A stretch of DNA of 12,851 nucleotides from Pseudomonadota bacterium (GTDB taxonomy: Bacteria > Pseudomonadota > Gammaproteobacteria > Burkholderiales > Burkholderiaceae_B): the NCBI GenBank assembly GCA_023437255.1, contig JAEZGR010000264.1, forward strand, positions 1-12,851. The letters are read 5' to 3'. The notes under the pieces are model-generated. The model was not told the origin of the DNA, did not search any database, and worked only from the letters and a program-made list of their open reading frames with translations. Positions 5,617 through 12,851 of the stretch are shown here, in pieces (position 1 is the first letter of the stretch; each line of letters begins with the position of its first letter). The translations under genes were made by a program, and so were the position numbers.

Positions 5617-7057
5617 GCTTTCCGTCTGCATTGGGGTCTTCGCAACAGGGGTTGTGCCAGGGGCCATGTGGCCCCAACAGCGTGTCCGCCTCTCGTGGGC
5701 CCCAGCTTCCTTTCTCGTAGGGAATGGACTTGTGGTGCTCCACCAGCACCTTGTCCAGCACAGACCATGCCGCCTCCACCGCGGCCTGCGTCGCAAACAG
5801 CGAGCGGTCACCGGCCAGGGCGTCGCCAAGCAAGCGCTCATAAGGCGAATCCGAATCGGCCTCCTCGTTCATCAACAACAGTTCGCGCTGGCTACCTACA
5901 TATTGCTTGCCCGGCCGTTTCACGCGTGCGGCAAGCGCCAGTTCCGAACGGGGCGATAGTCTGAAACGCAGGTAGTTCGCCCGGCCGTCTGTCGGCGCAG
6001 AGTCCGCAAAGAGTTTCTGAGGAGGAGCCTTGAGCTGAACCAGCACCTCGGCGGCTGTATCGGCCATGCACTTGCCCGAGCGCAGGAACCACGGCACACC
6101 CTCCCATCGCCAGGAATCAATGAAGAGGCGCAGCGCGCAGAAGGTTTCCACATCGGAATCCGGCGCAACGTGAGCTTCTTTACGATAACCCTTGTATTGC
6201 CCCCGGACGAGATCCTCGGGTTCAAGCGGGCGCATCGCCCTGAACACCTTGGTCTTTTCGATCTGTACCGCCTCGTAGGCGCGATAGGCCGGGGGTTCCA
6301 TGGCGAGCAGGCCCACAACCTGAAGCAGGTGGTTCTGAATGACGTCGCGCAGACAGCCGGCGCTTTCATAGAAAGCGCCGCGCGTTTCGACACCAAAGGA
6401 TTCCGACAGCGTGATCTGGACACTGTCGATGTAGTTCCGATTCCAGATCGGCTCGAGAAACGCATTGGCGAAGCGGAAGTACAGGATGTTCATGATCGCT
6501 TCCTTGCCCAGGAAGTGATCGATGCGGTAAATGGCCTCTTCTGGGAAAACTGCGCAGGCAATGCGATTCAGGTGGTGTGCGGAAGCGAGGTCGCGCCCGA
6601 ACGGTTTTTCGAGAATCACGCGGGCGCCTGTCGACAGGCCCGAGGCCGCCAGACCGGTGATTACCGTGGCAAACAGCGACGGTGGAATGGCCAGATAATG
6701 CACCGGCCTTTGCGCCTTGCCCAGGGCCTCCTTCAGACGACCGAAAACGGCTGGGTCGTTGTAGTCGCCGCTGACATAGGTCACGGCGTCGATCAGGGTG
6801 CGCAGCGCGTCCGCATCCTCGACTTTGCCGGCGTCCTTGATGCTTTTGCGAATGCGGGCCCGCAGCTGTGCCGGGGTGAGTTCGGATGACGCCACACCCA
6901 CTACCGGCGTACTGAGCACGCCGCGCTGCGCCATGCCGTACAGGGCGGGGAAGATTTTCTTGTGAGCGAGGTCGCCGGTCATGCCGAACAATACGAGCGC
7001 GTCGGCGGGGCCGTTGTGGTCGGTGGCGAAACCGTTAGGGCTGTTTGCAGAACTCAT
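5609..7057 (-). CDS. zwf: Glucose-6-phosphate 1-dehydrogenase
   Basis: This enzyme oxidises glucose 6-phosphate to 6-phosphoglucono-lactone, making NAD(P)H at the entry of the oxidative pentose phosphate and Entner-Doudoroff routes. It has 482 residues, normal for the family. The dinucleotide-binding loop is [11 protein letters not shown] (24-34), the conserved EKPFGRDL is at 150-157, and the substrate signature RIDHFLGKE is at 178-186. The latter has Phe where many homologues have Tyr; H181 is kept. The likely catalytic base is H243 in VIQNHLLQ. The start ATG overlaps the gnd stop as ATGA (7054-7057), indicating translational coupling. It is the last gene of the nfeD-slipin-gnd-zwf run. The final segment ([15 protein letters not shown]) is unconserved-looking and ends inside the convergent usp gene. 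No 6-phosphogluconolactonase gene is present in the window. Cofactor preference is not readable with certainty. Confidence 0.96.
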   Translation of the reverse strand: MSSANSPNGFATDHNGPADALVLFGMTGDLAHKKIFPALYGMAQRGVLSTPVVGVASSELTPAQLRARIRKSIKDAGKVEDADALRTLIDAVTYVSGDYNDPAVFGRLKEALGKAQRPVHYLAIPPSLFATVITGLAASGLSTGARVILEKPFGRDLASAHHLNRIACAVFPEEAIYRIDHFLGKEAIMNILYFRFANAFLEPIWNRNYIDSVQITLSESFGVETRGAFYESAGCLRDVIQNHLLQVVGLLAMEPPAYRAYEAVQIEKTKVFRAMRPLEPEDLVRGQYKGYRKEAHVAPDSDVETFCALRLFIDSWRWEGVPWFLRSGKCMADTAAEVLVQLKAPPQKLFADSAPTDGRANYLRFRLSPRSELALAARVKRPGKQYVGSQRELLLMNEEADSDSPYERLLGDALAGDRSLFATQAAVEAAWSVLDKVLVEHHKSIPYEKGSWGPREADTLLGPHGPWHNPCCEDPNADGKLT

Positions 7058-8091
7058 GAGGCGTCTTCACGCGTGTAAGGTTCCTGGTTGGCCTGGGCCT
7101 CCAGGTGCCCGCCGAACTGTTCTCGCATCGCCGAGAGCGTCTTCATGGCAAAGTTCGCGGAGCCTCGCGAATCGAAGCGGTTGAAGATGGACGCCGCCAG
7201 CACGGGCGCGGGTACGCCCAGGTCGACGGCGGCTCCCATGGCCCACCGGCCTTCACCCGAATCCGAAACGGTTCCGGAATAACGCTGCAGTTGCGGATCG
7301 GATTGCAGGGCCTGGGCGGTCAGGTCGAGCAGCCATGAACCCACCACGCTGCCGCGGCGCCAGAGCTCGGCGATCTCGGGAAGGTCGAATTCATAGCGGT
7401 AATCGTGCGGTGCCTCCAGCGCAACGGAGTTGCTGGCTTGCGGCTGGCCGCCCTGCCCCGCCTGGTGCAACAGATTGAAGCCCTCGGCGTAGGCCGCCAT
7501 GATCCCGTACTCAATGGCGTTGTGCACCATCTTCACGAAGTGGCCCGCGCCGGCCGGGCCGCAATGCAGATACCCGTGCTCGGCCGTACCACCGGACTTG
7601 CGCCCCGCGGTGGGTGGTGCGGCGCCCATACCGGGCGCCAGCGTCTGTAAAAGCGGCTCGATATGCCTGAAGCCGTTTTCGGTGCCCCCCACCATCAGGC
7701 AGTATCCGCGCTCCAGCCCTCGTATGCCGCCGCTGGTGCCCACGTCAAGATACTCAATGCCGCGTGGAGCGAGTGTGGCCGCCCGTCGGACGTCGTGCCT
7801 CCACAATGTATTGCCGCCGTCGATCAGCATATCACCGGGCTCCAGCAGCGCGACCAGATCGTCGATGACAGGATCGACCACGGGCGCCGGAACCATGATC
7901 CACACCACGCGGGGCGTCTCGAGGGCCGCGACAAGCGCTTCGAGCGACCGGCAGCCCCGGGCCCCATGCCGCTCGATATCGGCCACGGCGGCTGGATCGA
8001 CGTCGTACACCACACACTGATGGCCACCCGCCATGAGCCTCTGCACCATGTTGCCGCCCATGCGGCCCAACCCGACCATTCCGACCTGCAT
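7054..8091 (-). CDS. 6-phosphogluconate dehydrogenase, decarboxylating, short NAD-type (GndA/YqeC-like)
   Basis: This enzyme converts 6-phosphogluconate to ribulose 5-phosphate, CO2 and NAD(P)H. At 345 residues it belongs to the short class, not the classical class of about 470 residues. The N-terminal Rossmann fold starts [15 protein letters not shown], and the second strand ends in YDVDP: an acidic residue (D30) and no following basic pair suggest NAD preference. The catalytic region is [19 protein letters not shown], with K187, N191 and E194. The family nearly always has HNGIEYG, whereas here Ala replaces Gly at 192. The C-terminal helical domain carries [19 protein letters not shown] (276-294). 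Its start overlaps the slipin stop (TGATG) and its stop overlaps the zwf start (ATGA), so the three are coupled. It supplies the step two reactions after Zwf. Confidence 0.94.
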   Translation of the reverse strand: MQVGMVGLGRMGGNMVQRLMAGGHQCVVYDVDPAAVADIERHGARGCRSLEALVAALETPRVVWIMVPAPVVDPVIDDLVALLEPGDMLIDGGNTLWRHDVRRAATLAPRGIEYLDVGTSGGIRGLERGYCLMVGGTENGFRHIEPLLQTLAPGMGAAPPTAGRKSGGTAEHGYLHCGPAGAGHFVKMVHNAIEYGIMAAYAEGFNLLHQAGQGGQPQASNSVALEAPHDYRYEFDLPEIAELWRRGSVVGSWLLDLTAQALQSDPQLQRYSGTVSDSGEGRWAMGAAVDLGVPAPVLAASIFNRFDSRGSANFAMKTLSAMREQFGGHLEAQANQEPYTREDAS

Positions 8092-8903
8092 CAGCGCACC
8101 TCGTCCGGCTGAACCTCGGCCTGCGAATCGTCGTTGCGCTTCGCGTCGCGGTGTTGCGGCAGCAGGCGATCAAGAAGGTCGACGGGTACGGGAAAGACCA
8201 GGGTCGAGGATTTGTCGCCGGCCACTTGCGTGAGCGTCTGCAGATAGCGCAGCTGCAGCGCGGCGGGATGTTCCGAAAGCACATTGGCCGCATCGGCCAG
8301 CGCCTGTGCGGCCTGCCGTTCGCCCTCGGCGTGGATCACCTTGGCGCGACGTTCGCGTTCCGCTTCGGCCTGGCGTGCGATCGCCCGCACCATGCTCTCG
8401 TTCAGATCGATGTGCTTGATCTCGACATTGGTGACCTTCACGCCCCAGCTGTCAGTCTGGGCGTCGAGTATCTTCTGTACGTCGAGGTTGAGTTTCTCGC
8501 GTTCCGAGAGCATCTCGTCGAGGTCGTGCTTGCCCAGCACCGCGCGCAGCGTTGTCTGAGCCAGTTGGCTGGTGGCCTCGAGGTAGTGTTCGACCTGAAT
8601 GATGGCCTTTTCGGGCGCCACCACCCTGAAGTAGATGACGGCACTGACCTTGACCGACACGTTGTCACGGGAAATGACATCCTGACTTGGCACATCCATG
8701 GTGACCGTGCGCAGGTCGACGCGCACGGCCTGCTGCAGCACTGGAATCACGAAGATCAGGCCGGGCCCCTTCACACTGGTGAAGCGCCCCAACGTGAAGA
8801 TCACGGCGCGCTGGTACTCGCGCATGATGCGCACGGCATTGGCAATGATGATGATCGCGATGATCACGAACACCGTCAGACCAATGTTGATGTCATAAAA
8901 CAT
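8091..8903 (-). CDS. Slipin / SPFH (stomatin-prohibitin) membrane protein
   Basis: This 270-residue stomatin-like protein has one N-terminal membrane segment (about residues 6-24) followed by the SPFH/Band 7 domain (about 25-190). Landmarks are [13 protein letters not shown] (29-41), [13 protein letters not shown] (45-57), [18 protein letters not shown] (118-135) and [15 protein letters not shown] (153-167). A charged helix, [21 protein letters not shown], supports oligomerisation. Slipins form large membrane rings or domains and are the usual partner of NfeD proteases, which cleave the slipin C-terminal region. The start is the ATG at 8903, preceded by AGGAG with six bases of spacing. The upstream in-frame extension to 8930 would place polar residues before the membrane segment. 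It lies 88 bases after nfeD and overlaps the gnd start by one base (TGATG). Confidence 0.94.
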   Translation of the reverse strand: MFYDINIGLTVFVIIAIIIIANAVRIMREYQRAVIFTLGRFTSVKGPGLIFVIPVLQQAVRVDLRTVTMDVPSQDVISRDNVSVKVSAVIYFRVVAPEKAIIQVEHYLEATSQLAQTTLRAVLGKHDLDEMLSEREKLNLDVQKILDAQTDSWGVKVTNVEIKHIDLNESMVRAIARQAEAERERRAKVIHAEGERQAAQALADAANVLSEHPAALQLRYLQTLTQVAGDKSSTLVFPVPVDLLDRLLPQHRDAKRNDDSQAEVQPDEVR

Positions 8904-8991
8904 GCATGTCTCCTGTGAATACGGCGGCACGGAACCGAAACTGCATGGCGGGCGTCCGTACCTGCAGCCGTTGGGTCAGCAGCCGGCGCGC

Positions 8992-10431
8992 CTACGCCGA
9001 TACCGGTGGCTGGTGATTGCCTTCAAACGAATGCACACGGTTCACGCGCAGCTGCAAGCCCTGGGTGCCTGTCACGCTCACCCGGTCACCCGGGCGCAGC
9101 GGCTCGCTGCAGACCACCCGCCAGTTTTCGCCGCGAATTTCGGCATATATCATGCCGTCCTCGATCCCCACCACGGTACCCTGAGCGCCGAGCATGGCTT
9201 CGTGGCCACTGACCGAACGACCGCGACGGCTGCGAACCGCGGCGGTACCCGCGCCGATGATGATGATGGCACTGGCCAGCCCGAGTGACACCAGGAAGGG
9301 GATCGAGAGTTCATAGGCTTCGGGAACTTCGGGGCCCGTCATGAACAGCCCACCCAGAACAAAGGCAAGCAGGCCGCCGATGCCCAGCGCGCCGAAAGAA
9401 GGCAGGAACACTTCGCCGATCATCATGAGCATGCCCACGGCCAGCAAGGCCACGCCCGCCCAATTGACCGGCAGCAGGTGCAGGCCGTACAGAGCGAGCA
9501 ACAGGCAGATGAGACCGGCCACGCCCGGCAGCGCTGCGCCGGGGCTCATCATTTCGAAGAACAGCCCGTAGACACCCAGCATCATGAGGATGACGGCCAG
9601 CTGCGGATTGGCCAGGAAGGAAAGCACTTTGTTGCGCCAGTCGGGCGAGATGCGCTCGATCTGCGCGTTGCCCAGCGCGAGCGTGACATGGTTGCCGTCT
9701 TGCAAGGTGATCTCACGCCCTTCGAGCTGGTCAAGCAAAGAGCGCAACGACGGAGCCAGATATTCGACGACCCCCGCCTTGTGCGCTTCTGAGGCCGAGA
9801 TGGAGCGCGCCTCGCGAACTGCTGCTTCGGCAAAATCGGGGTCGCGACCCCGTAGTTCTGCCAGACTGCGCAAATAGGCGGCCGCATCGTTTGCCGCCTT
9901 GGCAGCCAGCGTCTCCTGCGAGGACCGCGGCTTCGCCGAATCGGAATCTTTCTCGGCCGTTCTGGCCGGGTCACGCTCCGAGCCGCCGGGCATGCCCGTG
10001 CCGATGGCGACCGGCGACGCCGCACCGAGATTGCTCGCAGGCGTCATGGCGGCGATATGGCTGGCATAAAGAATGAAGGTACCGGCACTGGCTGCACGTG
10101 CACCGCCCGGGGCAACGTACACGGCAATGGGAACGGTGGCTGACAGCATGCGCCGAATGATGTCGCGCATGGACGCATCGAGGCCCCCGGGGGTGTCGAG
10201 CTCGATGACCAGCAGTTGCGCACGCCGGGACTCAGCCTGTTCGATGCCTCGCGTGATGAAATCGGCGCTGGCCGGACTGATGGCGCCCTGCACTTCGAGC
10301 ACCATGACCGTTGCCACCTGGCCCGTCTGTGCGAAGGCCTTGCTGCCACCCTGCCCCGCACCTGTGATCAGGCCCAGCACGCCCATAAGCAATGCCAAAC
10401 CATAGAGCCAGAATCTGATCGACCTGTTCAT
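8992..10431 (-). CDS. NfeD-family membrane-bound ClpP-class serine protease
   Basis: This 479-residue long-form NfeD protein (STOPP family) has a signal peptide or anchor at residues 5-25. A ClpP-class serine protease domain (about 40-235) follows. The catalytic dyad is probably S115 in GARAASAGT and K178 in LAAKAANDAAAY, and ELDTPGG (77-83) is the conserved substrate-groove loop. Four or five membrane segments lie between about 276 and 398, and a soluble OB-fold NfeD domain closes the protein (about 410-465, ending in GDRVSVTGTQGLQLRV). Family members cleave the hydrophobic C-terminus of the neighbouring slipin and take part in membrane quality control. The ATG at 10431 follows a perfect AAGGAGG. 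It probably opens the nfeD-slipin-gnd-zwf unit. A loop rich in Asp, Ser and Arg (about 148-172) inside the protease domain looks disordered. Confidence 0.95.
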   Translation of the reverse strand: MNRSIRFWLYGLALLMGVLGLITGAGQGGSKAFAQTGQVATVMVLEVQGAISPASADFITRGIEQAESRRAQLLVIELDTPGGLDASMRDIIRRMLSATVPIAVYVAPGGARAASAGTFILYASHIAAMTPASNLGAASPVAIGTGMPGGSERDPARTAEKDSDSAKPRSSQETLAAKAANDAAAYLRSLAELRGRDPDFAEAAVREARSISASEAHKAGVVEYLAPSLRSLLDQLEGREITLQDGNHVTLALGNAQIERISPDWRNKVLSFLANPQLAVILMMLGVYGLFFEMMSPGAALPGVAGLICLLLALYGLHLLPVNWAGVALLAVGMLMMIGEVFLPSFGALGIGGLLAFVLGGLFMTGPEVPEAYELSIPFLVSLGLASAIIIIGAGTAAVRSRRGRSVSGHEAMLGAQGTVVGIEDGMIYAEIRGENWRVVCSEPLRPGDRVSVTGTQGLQLRVNRVHSFEGNHQPPVSA

Positions 10432-10436
10432 GCCAG

Positions 10437-10443
10437 CCTCCTT
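10437..10443 (-). promoter_or_regulatory. Strong ribosome binding site of the NfeD gene
   Basis: AAGGAGG (read leftward) lies six bases before the ATG at 10431. It is the best Shine-Dalgarno match in the window and fixes the start of the operon's first gene. Confidence 0.8.
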
Positions 10444-10475
10444 GGCGTGCAGCCCATGCCCGATACATGCACCCC

Positions 10476-10481
10476 AGTATA
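10476..10481 (-). promoter_or_regulatory. Possible -10 element (TATACT) for the nfeD-slipin-gnd-zwf unit
   Basis: TATACT on the minus strand lies about 45 bases before the NfeD ATG, in the only sizeable gap of the leftward gene run. The -35 region at 16-17 bases (TGGTGA/CTGGTG) is poor, so this is a tentative promoter. It would let the operon be transcribed separately from gap-fumC. Confidence 0.35.
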
Positions 10482-10510
10482 GACGTTTGCGATGTCGTCA
10501 CCAGCGTTCG

Positions 10511-10618
10511 TCAGACCTTGCCCAGTTCCGCAGCCAGAATCAACGTGCGGTTTTGGTCAGGGTCGCGCGCGCCGTAAAGCAGCGTGATCGGGCGACGGCC
10601 TGATTCAGCTGCTGCGGG
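10511..10618 (-). pseudogene. C-terminal remnant of a DUF488 (YeaO-like) protein
   Basis: Reading leftward, an open frame of 35 codons ends in TGA at 10513-10511. Its core RRPITLLYGARDPDQNRTLI and the following LAAELGKV match the C-terminal third of DUF488 proteins, whose typical end is P-(V/L)-T-LLY-(G/A)-A-(R/K)-D with a following asparagine and a leucine-rich helix. The frame is closed upstream by a TGA at 10621-10619 inside the fumC 3' end and has no plausible start codon. The N-terminal two thirds of the usual ~115-residue protein are missing. Intact DUF488 genes carry the RVLVDRLWPRG-type motif, which is not seen here. The likely history is deletion of the 5' part when the fumC end came to lie beside it. 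This fragment is too short for database-style ORF calling. Confidence 0.65.
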
Positions 10619-12002
10619 TCATCTCGCGCGGCACGATCCATTGATCGTATTGCTCGGCACTGACATAGCCCAGCTGAAGCGCTGCCGCGCGCAACGTGAT
10701 GCCTTCCTTCTGGGCTTTCTTGGCAATGGCGGCCGCCTTGTCATAGCCAATGTGGCGATTCAGCGCCGTGACCAGCATGAGATTCTTCTCGAGATTCTCT
10801 TCGATACGCGGCAGGTTGGGCTCGATGCCGACGGCACAATGATCGTTGAAGGCCAGGCAGGCATCGCCCAGCAATTCCACGCTCTCGAGCACGTTGTGCA
10901 CCATGACCGGCTTGTACACATTGAGCTGGAAATTGCCCTGGCTGCCGGCAAAGGCCACGGCGGCGTCATTGCCAAACACCTGCACGCACACCATGGTCAG
11001 TGCTTCACACTGCGTGGGATTGACCTTGCCGGGCATGATGGAAGACCCTGGCTCGTTGTCGGGAATCACGAGCTCGCCGATGCCGCAGCGCGGGCCACTT
11101 GCCAGCCAGCGAACGTCGTTGGCCATCTTCATGAGCCCGCCCGCCAGCGTGCGCAGTGCCGCCGAGAGATTGACGAGCGCATCGTGCGCCGACAGCGCAA
11201 AGAACTTATTGTCGGCACTACGAAACGGCAGCCCCGTGATGGCGGCAATATGGTGTGCGGCCCGCGCGCCGAACTCAGGGTGGGCATTCAGGCCGGTGCC
11301 CACGGCCGTACCGCCGATCGCGAGGTCATAGACACCGGGCAGTGCCTGTTCAATTGCGTTCAGGCCGAAATCGATCTGAGCCACCCAAGAACCGATTTCC
11401 TGCCCCAACGTGACCGGTGTCGCGTCCTGCAAATGTGTGCGACCGGTCTTGACCACGTCGCCGTATTGCTCGGCCTTCGCAGCCAGGGTGTTGCGCAGAC
11501 GGTGCACGGCCGGCAGCAGATGACGATGCAGTTCGCGACCCGTGGCGATATGCATGGCGGTCGGAAAGGTGTCGTTCGAGGACTGGCCGCGATTGACGTG
11601 ATCATTGGGGTGTACCGGCGATTTGCTGCCGCGCTCGCCCCCCGCCAACTCGATGGCACGGTTCGAGATCACCTCGTTGACGTTCATGTTCGACTGCGTG
11701 CCCGATCCGGTCTGGAAGACCACGAGAGGGAATTCGTCGTTGAGCTTGCCGGCGATCACTTCGTCGGCCGCGCGCACGATGAGGTCGGCCACTTCGGGTG
11801 GCAGCTGATCCAGTTCACGGTTGGCCAGAGCGGCCGCCTTCTTCAGGATGCCAAGGGAAGTGATGATGGGCGCCTGCCACCGGAAGCGCTGCACCCCGAT
11901 CGGGAAATTCTGTATGGAGCGCTGGGTTTGGGCGCCCCAATACCGATGTGCCGGAACGGCGACTTCGCCCATGGAGTCGGTTTCGATGCGGGTTTCAGCC
12001 AT
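10605..12002 (-). CDS. fumC: Class II fumarate hydratase (fumarase C)
   Basis: This oxygen-stable, iron-free fumarase interconverts fumarate and malate in the TCA cycle. It is a homotetramer of the aspartase/fumarase superfamily, and its 465 residues are the normal length. Superfamily signatures are [13 protein letters not shown] (100-112), [13 protein letters not shown] (139-151), [12 protein letters not shown] (185-196, with H190 as a catalytic histidine) and the flexible active-site loop [16 protein letters not shown] (319-334). The combination of [10 protein letters not shown] with SSNDTFPTA marks fumarase rather than aspartase, which usually has an AGAGTS start. The ATG at 12002 is preceded by AAGGAG. 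It starts 15 bases after the stop of the Epd/GAPDH-like gene on the same strand, so the two are probably cotranscribed. Its last codons overlap the DUF488 remnant in another frame. Confidence 0.97.
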   Translation of the reverse strand: MAETRIETDSMGEVAVPAHRYWGAQTQRSIQNFPIGVQRFRWQAPIITSLGILKKAAALANRELDQLPPEVADLIVRAADEVIAGKLNDEFPLVVFQTGSGTQSNMNVNEVISNRAIELAGGERGSKSPVHPNDHVNRGQSSNDTFPTAMHIATGRELHRHLLPAVHRLRNTLAAKAEQYGDVVKTGRTHLQDATPVTLGQEIGSWVAQIDFGLNAIEQALPGVYDLAIGGTAVGTGLNAHPEFGARAAHHIAAITGLPFRSADNKFFALSAHDALVNLSAALRTLAGGLMKMANDVRWLASGPRCGIGELVIPDNEPGSSIMPGKVNPTQCEALTMVCVQVFGNDAAVAFAGSQGNFQLNVYKPVMVHNVLESVELLGDACLAFNDHCAVGIEPNLPRIEENLEKNLMLVTALNRHIGYDKAAAIAKKAQKEGITLRAAALQLGYVSAEQYDQWIVPREMTRSS

Positions 12003-12017
12003 GACAGCTCCTTGCGA

Positions 12018-12851
12018 TCAGCCGGCTACGGTCTGGGCGGCCGGATGAAATTTCTGTGCCCACGCCTGCGTGGCATCGAGCATGCGATTGGCAAAGCCCC
12101 ATTCGTTGTCGAACCACAGGAACAGATTGGCGAATCCGCCGCCGTTCGTGCGGGTCTGACTGCCGTCGATGATGACCGAGTTGGCGTTATGGTTGAAGTC
12201 AACGGACGCGTGGGGGTGATTCGAGTAACCGATCAGGCCTGGAGACCGCAGGCTCAGTTCCCGGAGCGTGGCGTTCAATTCGGCCACGGAAACGTCGCGA
12301 CCCAGTTGCAGCATGAGGTCGATGGCGGACACGTTCAGAATGGGGACGCGTATGGCCTTGGCCTGCACCTTGCCGCTGAGCTGGGGCAAGAGACGCTCCA
12401 CCCCTTGTGCGAGACCCGTCGCCACCGGAACGATCGACTGCATGGCGGAGCGGGTGCGGCGCAGATCCTTGTGATGGTAGCCATCGATAAGCGGCTGATC
12501 GTTCATGACGGAATGCAGCGTGGTCAGGAACGCGTGCCTCACTTCATACTCATTATCGAGCGCGGCCAAAACCGGAACACTGGCATTTGTCGTACACGAG
12601 GCGTTCGACACGATGGTGGCATCGGCGGGAACGTCTGACTGGTTGACGCCATACACGATCGTGTAATCCACGTCGTCGGCACTTTCGCCCGGGTGCGAGA
12701 CCAGGACGCGCGGGCAACCCGCATCGATGAAGCGCTGGAAATCACTGCGCGTGCCATAGCGGCCGGAACACTCCAACACAAGGTCGACCCCGAGCCCCGA
12801 CCAGTCAACCTCTTCGGGGGTGGTGGCATGACTCACGGCAATGTGCTGCCC
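12018..12851 (-). CDS. Glyceraldehyde-3-phosphate / erythrose-4-phosphate dehydrogenase family protein (5' end outside window)
   Basis: This is the C-terminal 277 residues of a type I phosphorylating GAPDH-family enzyme; the NAD-binding first ~60 residues lie beyond the right edge. The catalytic motif SNASCTTN has its cysteine at visible residue 86, and the partner histidine is in TTLHS (visible residue 113). Several segments look more like erythrose-4-phosphate dehydrogenase (Epd) than glycolytic GapA: HSVMNDQPLIDGYHHKDLRR, SIVPVATGLAQGVERLLPQL (GapA would have a PSSTGAAKA-type run), and SVDFNHNANSVIIDGSQTR. Epd oxidises erythrose 4-phosphate toward pyridoxal phosphate synthesis. Many betaproteobacteria nevertheless carry Epd-like enzymes annotated as GAPDH, so the substrate is left open. 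It ends 15 bases before fumC. The shared first codons with the rest of the gene cannot be checked. Confidence 0.93.
   Translation of the reverse strand, partial: GQHIAVSHATTPEEVDWSGLGVDLVLECSGRYGTRSDFQRFIDAGCPRVLVSHPGESADDVDYTIVYGVNQSDVPADATIVSNASCTTNASVPVLAALDNEYEVRHAFLTTLHSVMNDQPLIDGYHHKDLRRTRSAMQSIVPVATGLAQGVERLLPQLSGKVQAKAIRVPILNVSAIDLMLQLGRDVSVAELNATLRELSLRSPGLIGYSNHPHASVDFNHNANSVIIDGSQTRTNGGGFANLFLWFDNEWGFANRMLDATQAWAQKFHPAAQTVAG

Noticed and set aside
6170..6889. 239-codon plus-strand frame inside zwf, and a similar 255-codon one at 8151-8918 inside the slipin gene
   Set aside because: Both are complementary-strand shadows of well supported genes and lack any motif.
10584..12638. 684-codon open frame on the plus strand opposite fumC and the Epd/GAPDH-like gene
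   Set aside because: It is an antisense shadow: the minus strand encodes two textbook enzymes with full motifs, while the plus-strand translation shows no family signature. Long antisense frames are expected in GC-rich codon-biased genes.
1..12851. A defence, toxin-antitoxin, phage or CRISPR system
   Set aside because: All recognisable genes are metabolic, stress or transport genes; no repeats, integrases, nucleases, helicases or toxin-like small gene pairs are visible.

Overview
This is a GC-rich, densely coding chromosomal window from a Gram-negative bacterium. It is most likely a betaproteobacterium of the Burkholderiales, probably Alcaligenaceae-like. The assignment rests on a Bug/TctC-type periplasmic receptor at the left edge, the base composition and the general gene style; no marker gene fixes the genus. 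I see no rRNA, tRNA, insertion sequence, phage gene or CRISPR array. Thirteen genes are recognisable (two cut by the window edges), plus one gene remnant, and no gene-free stretch exceeds about 175 bases.

Left part (1-2480): the 3' part of a Bug-family solute receptor and an NAD(P)H-dependent FMN reductase run rightward. A membrane-anchored monohaem cytochrome c faces them. A small cupin is transcribed divergently from the cytochrome gene and ends in a clear intrinsic terminator. The cytochrome/cupin intergenic region carries a perfect 9-bp inverted repeat.

Middle (2519-5616): a leftward set reads GH15 glucoamylase/trehalase-like hydrolase, then acylphosphatase, then a secreted DUF411 cysteine-rich protein. 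It is divergent from a universal stress protein gene. The 89-bp divergent region contains a near-consensus FNR/ANR-type box (TTGAT-N4-ATCAT), so the stress protein is probably induced by oxygen limitation. The usp gene overlaps the end of zwf tail to tail by 8 bp.

Right part (5609-12851): everything runs leftward in the order Epd/GAPDH-like dehydrogenase (cut by the edge), fumC, a DUF488 C-terminal remnant, a NfeD-type membrane serine protease, its SPFH/slipin partner, an NAD-type 6-phosphogluconate dehydrogenase, and glucose-6-phosphate dehydrogenase. The slipin, gnd and zwf stop and start codons overlap (TGATG and ATGA). This suggests one translationally coupled unit joining a membrane-quality-control pair to the oxidative pentose phosphate branch.

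Together the window looks like a central-carbon and redox-supply locus: alpha-glucan or trehalose hydrolysis, NAD(P)H generation, triose- or erythrose-phosphate oxidation, fumarase, and stress proteins. It is not a defence or mobile island. The most notable points are the FNR-type box, the coupled slipin-gnd-zwf operon, the Epd-like character of the edge dehydrogenase, and the DUF488 remnant that has no start codon. I did not find a convincing undescribed multi-gene system.
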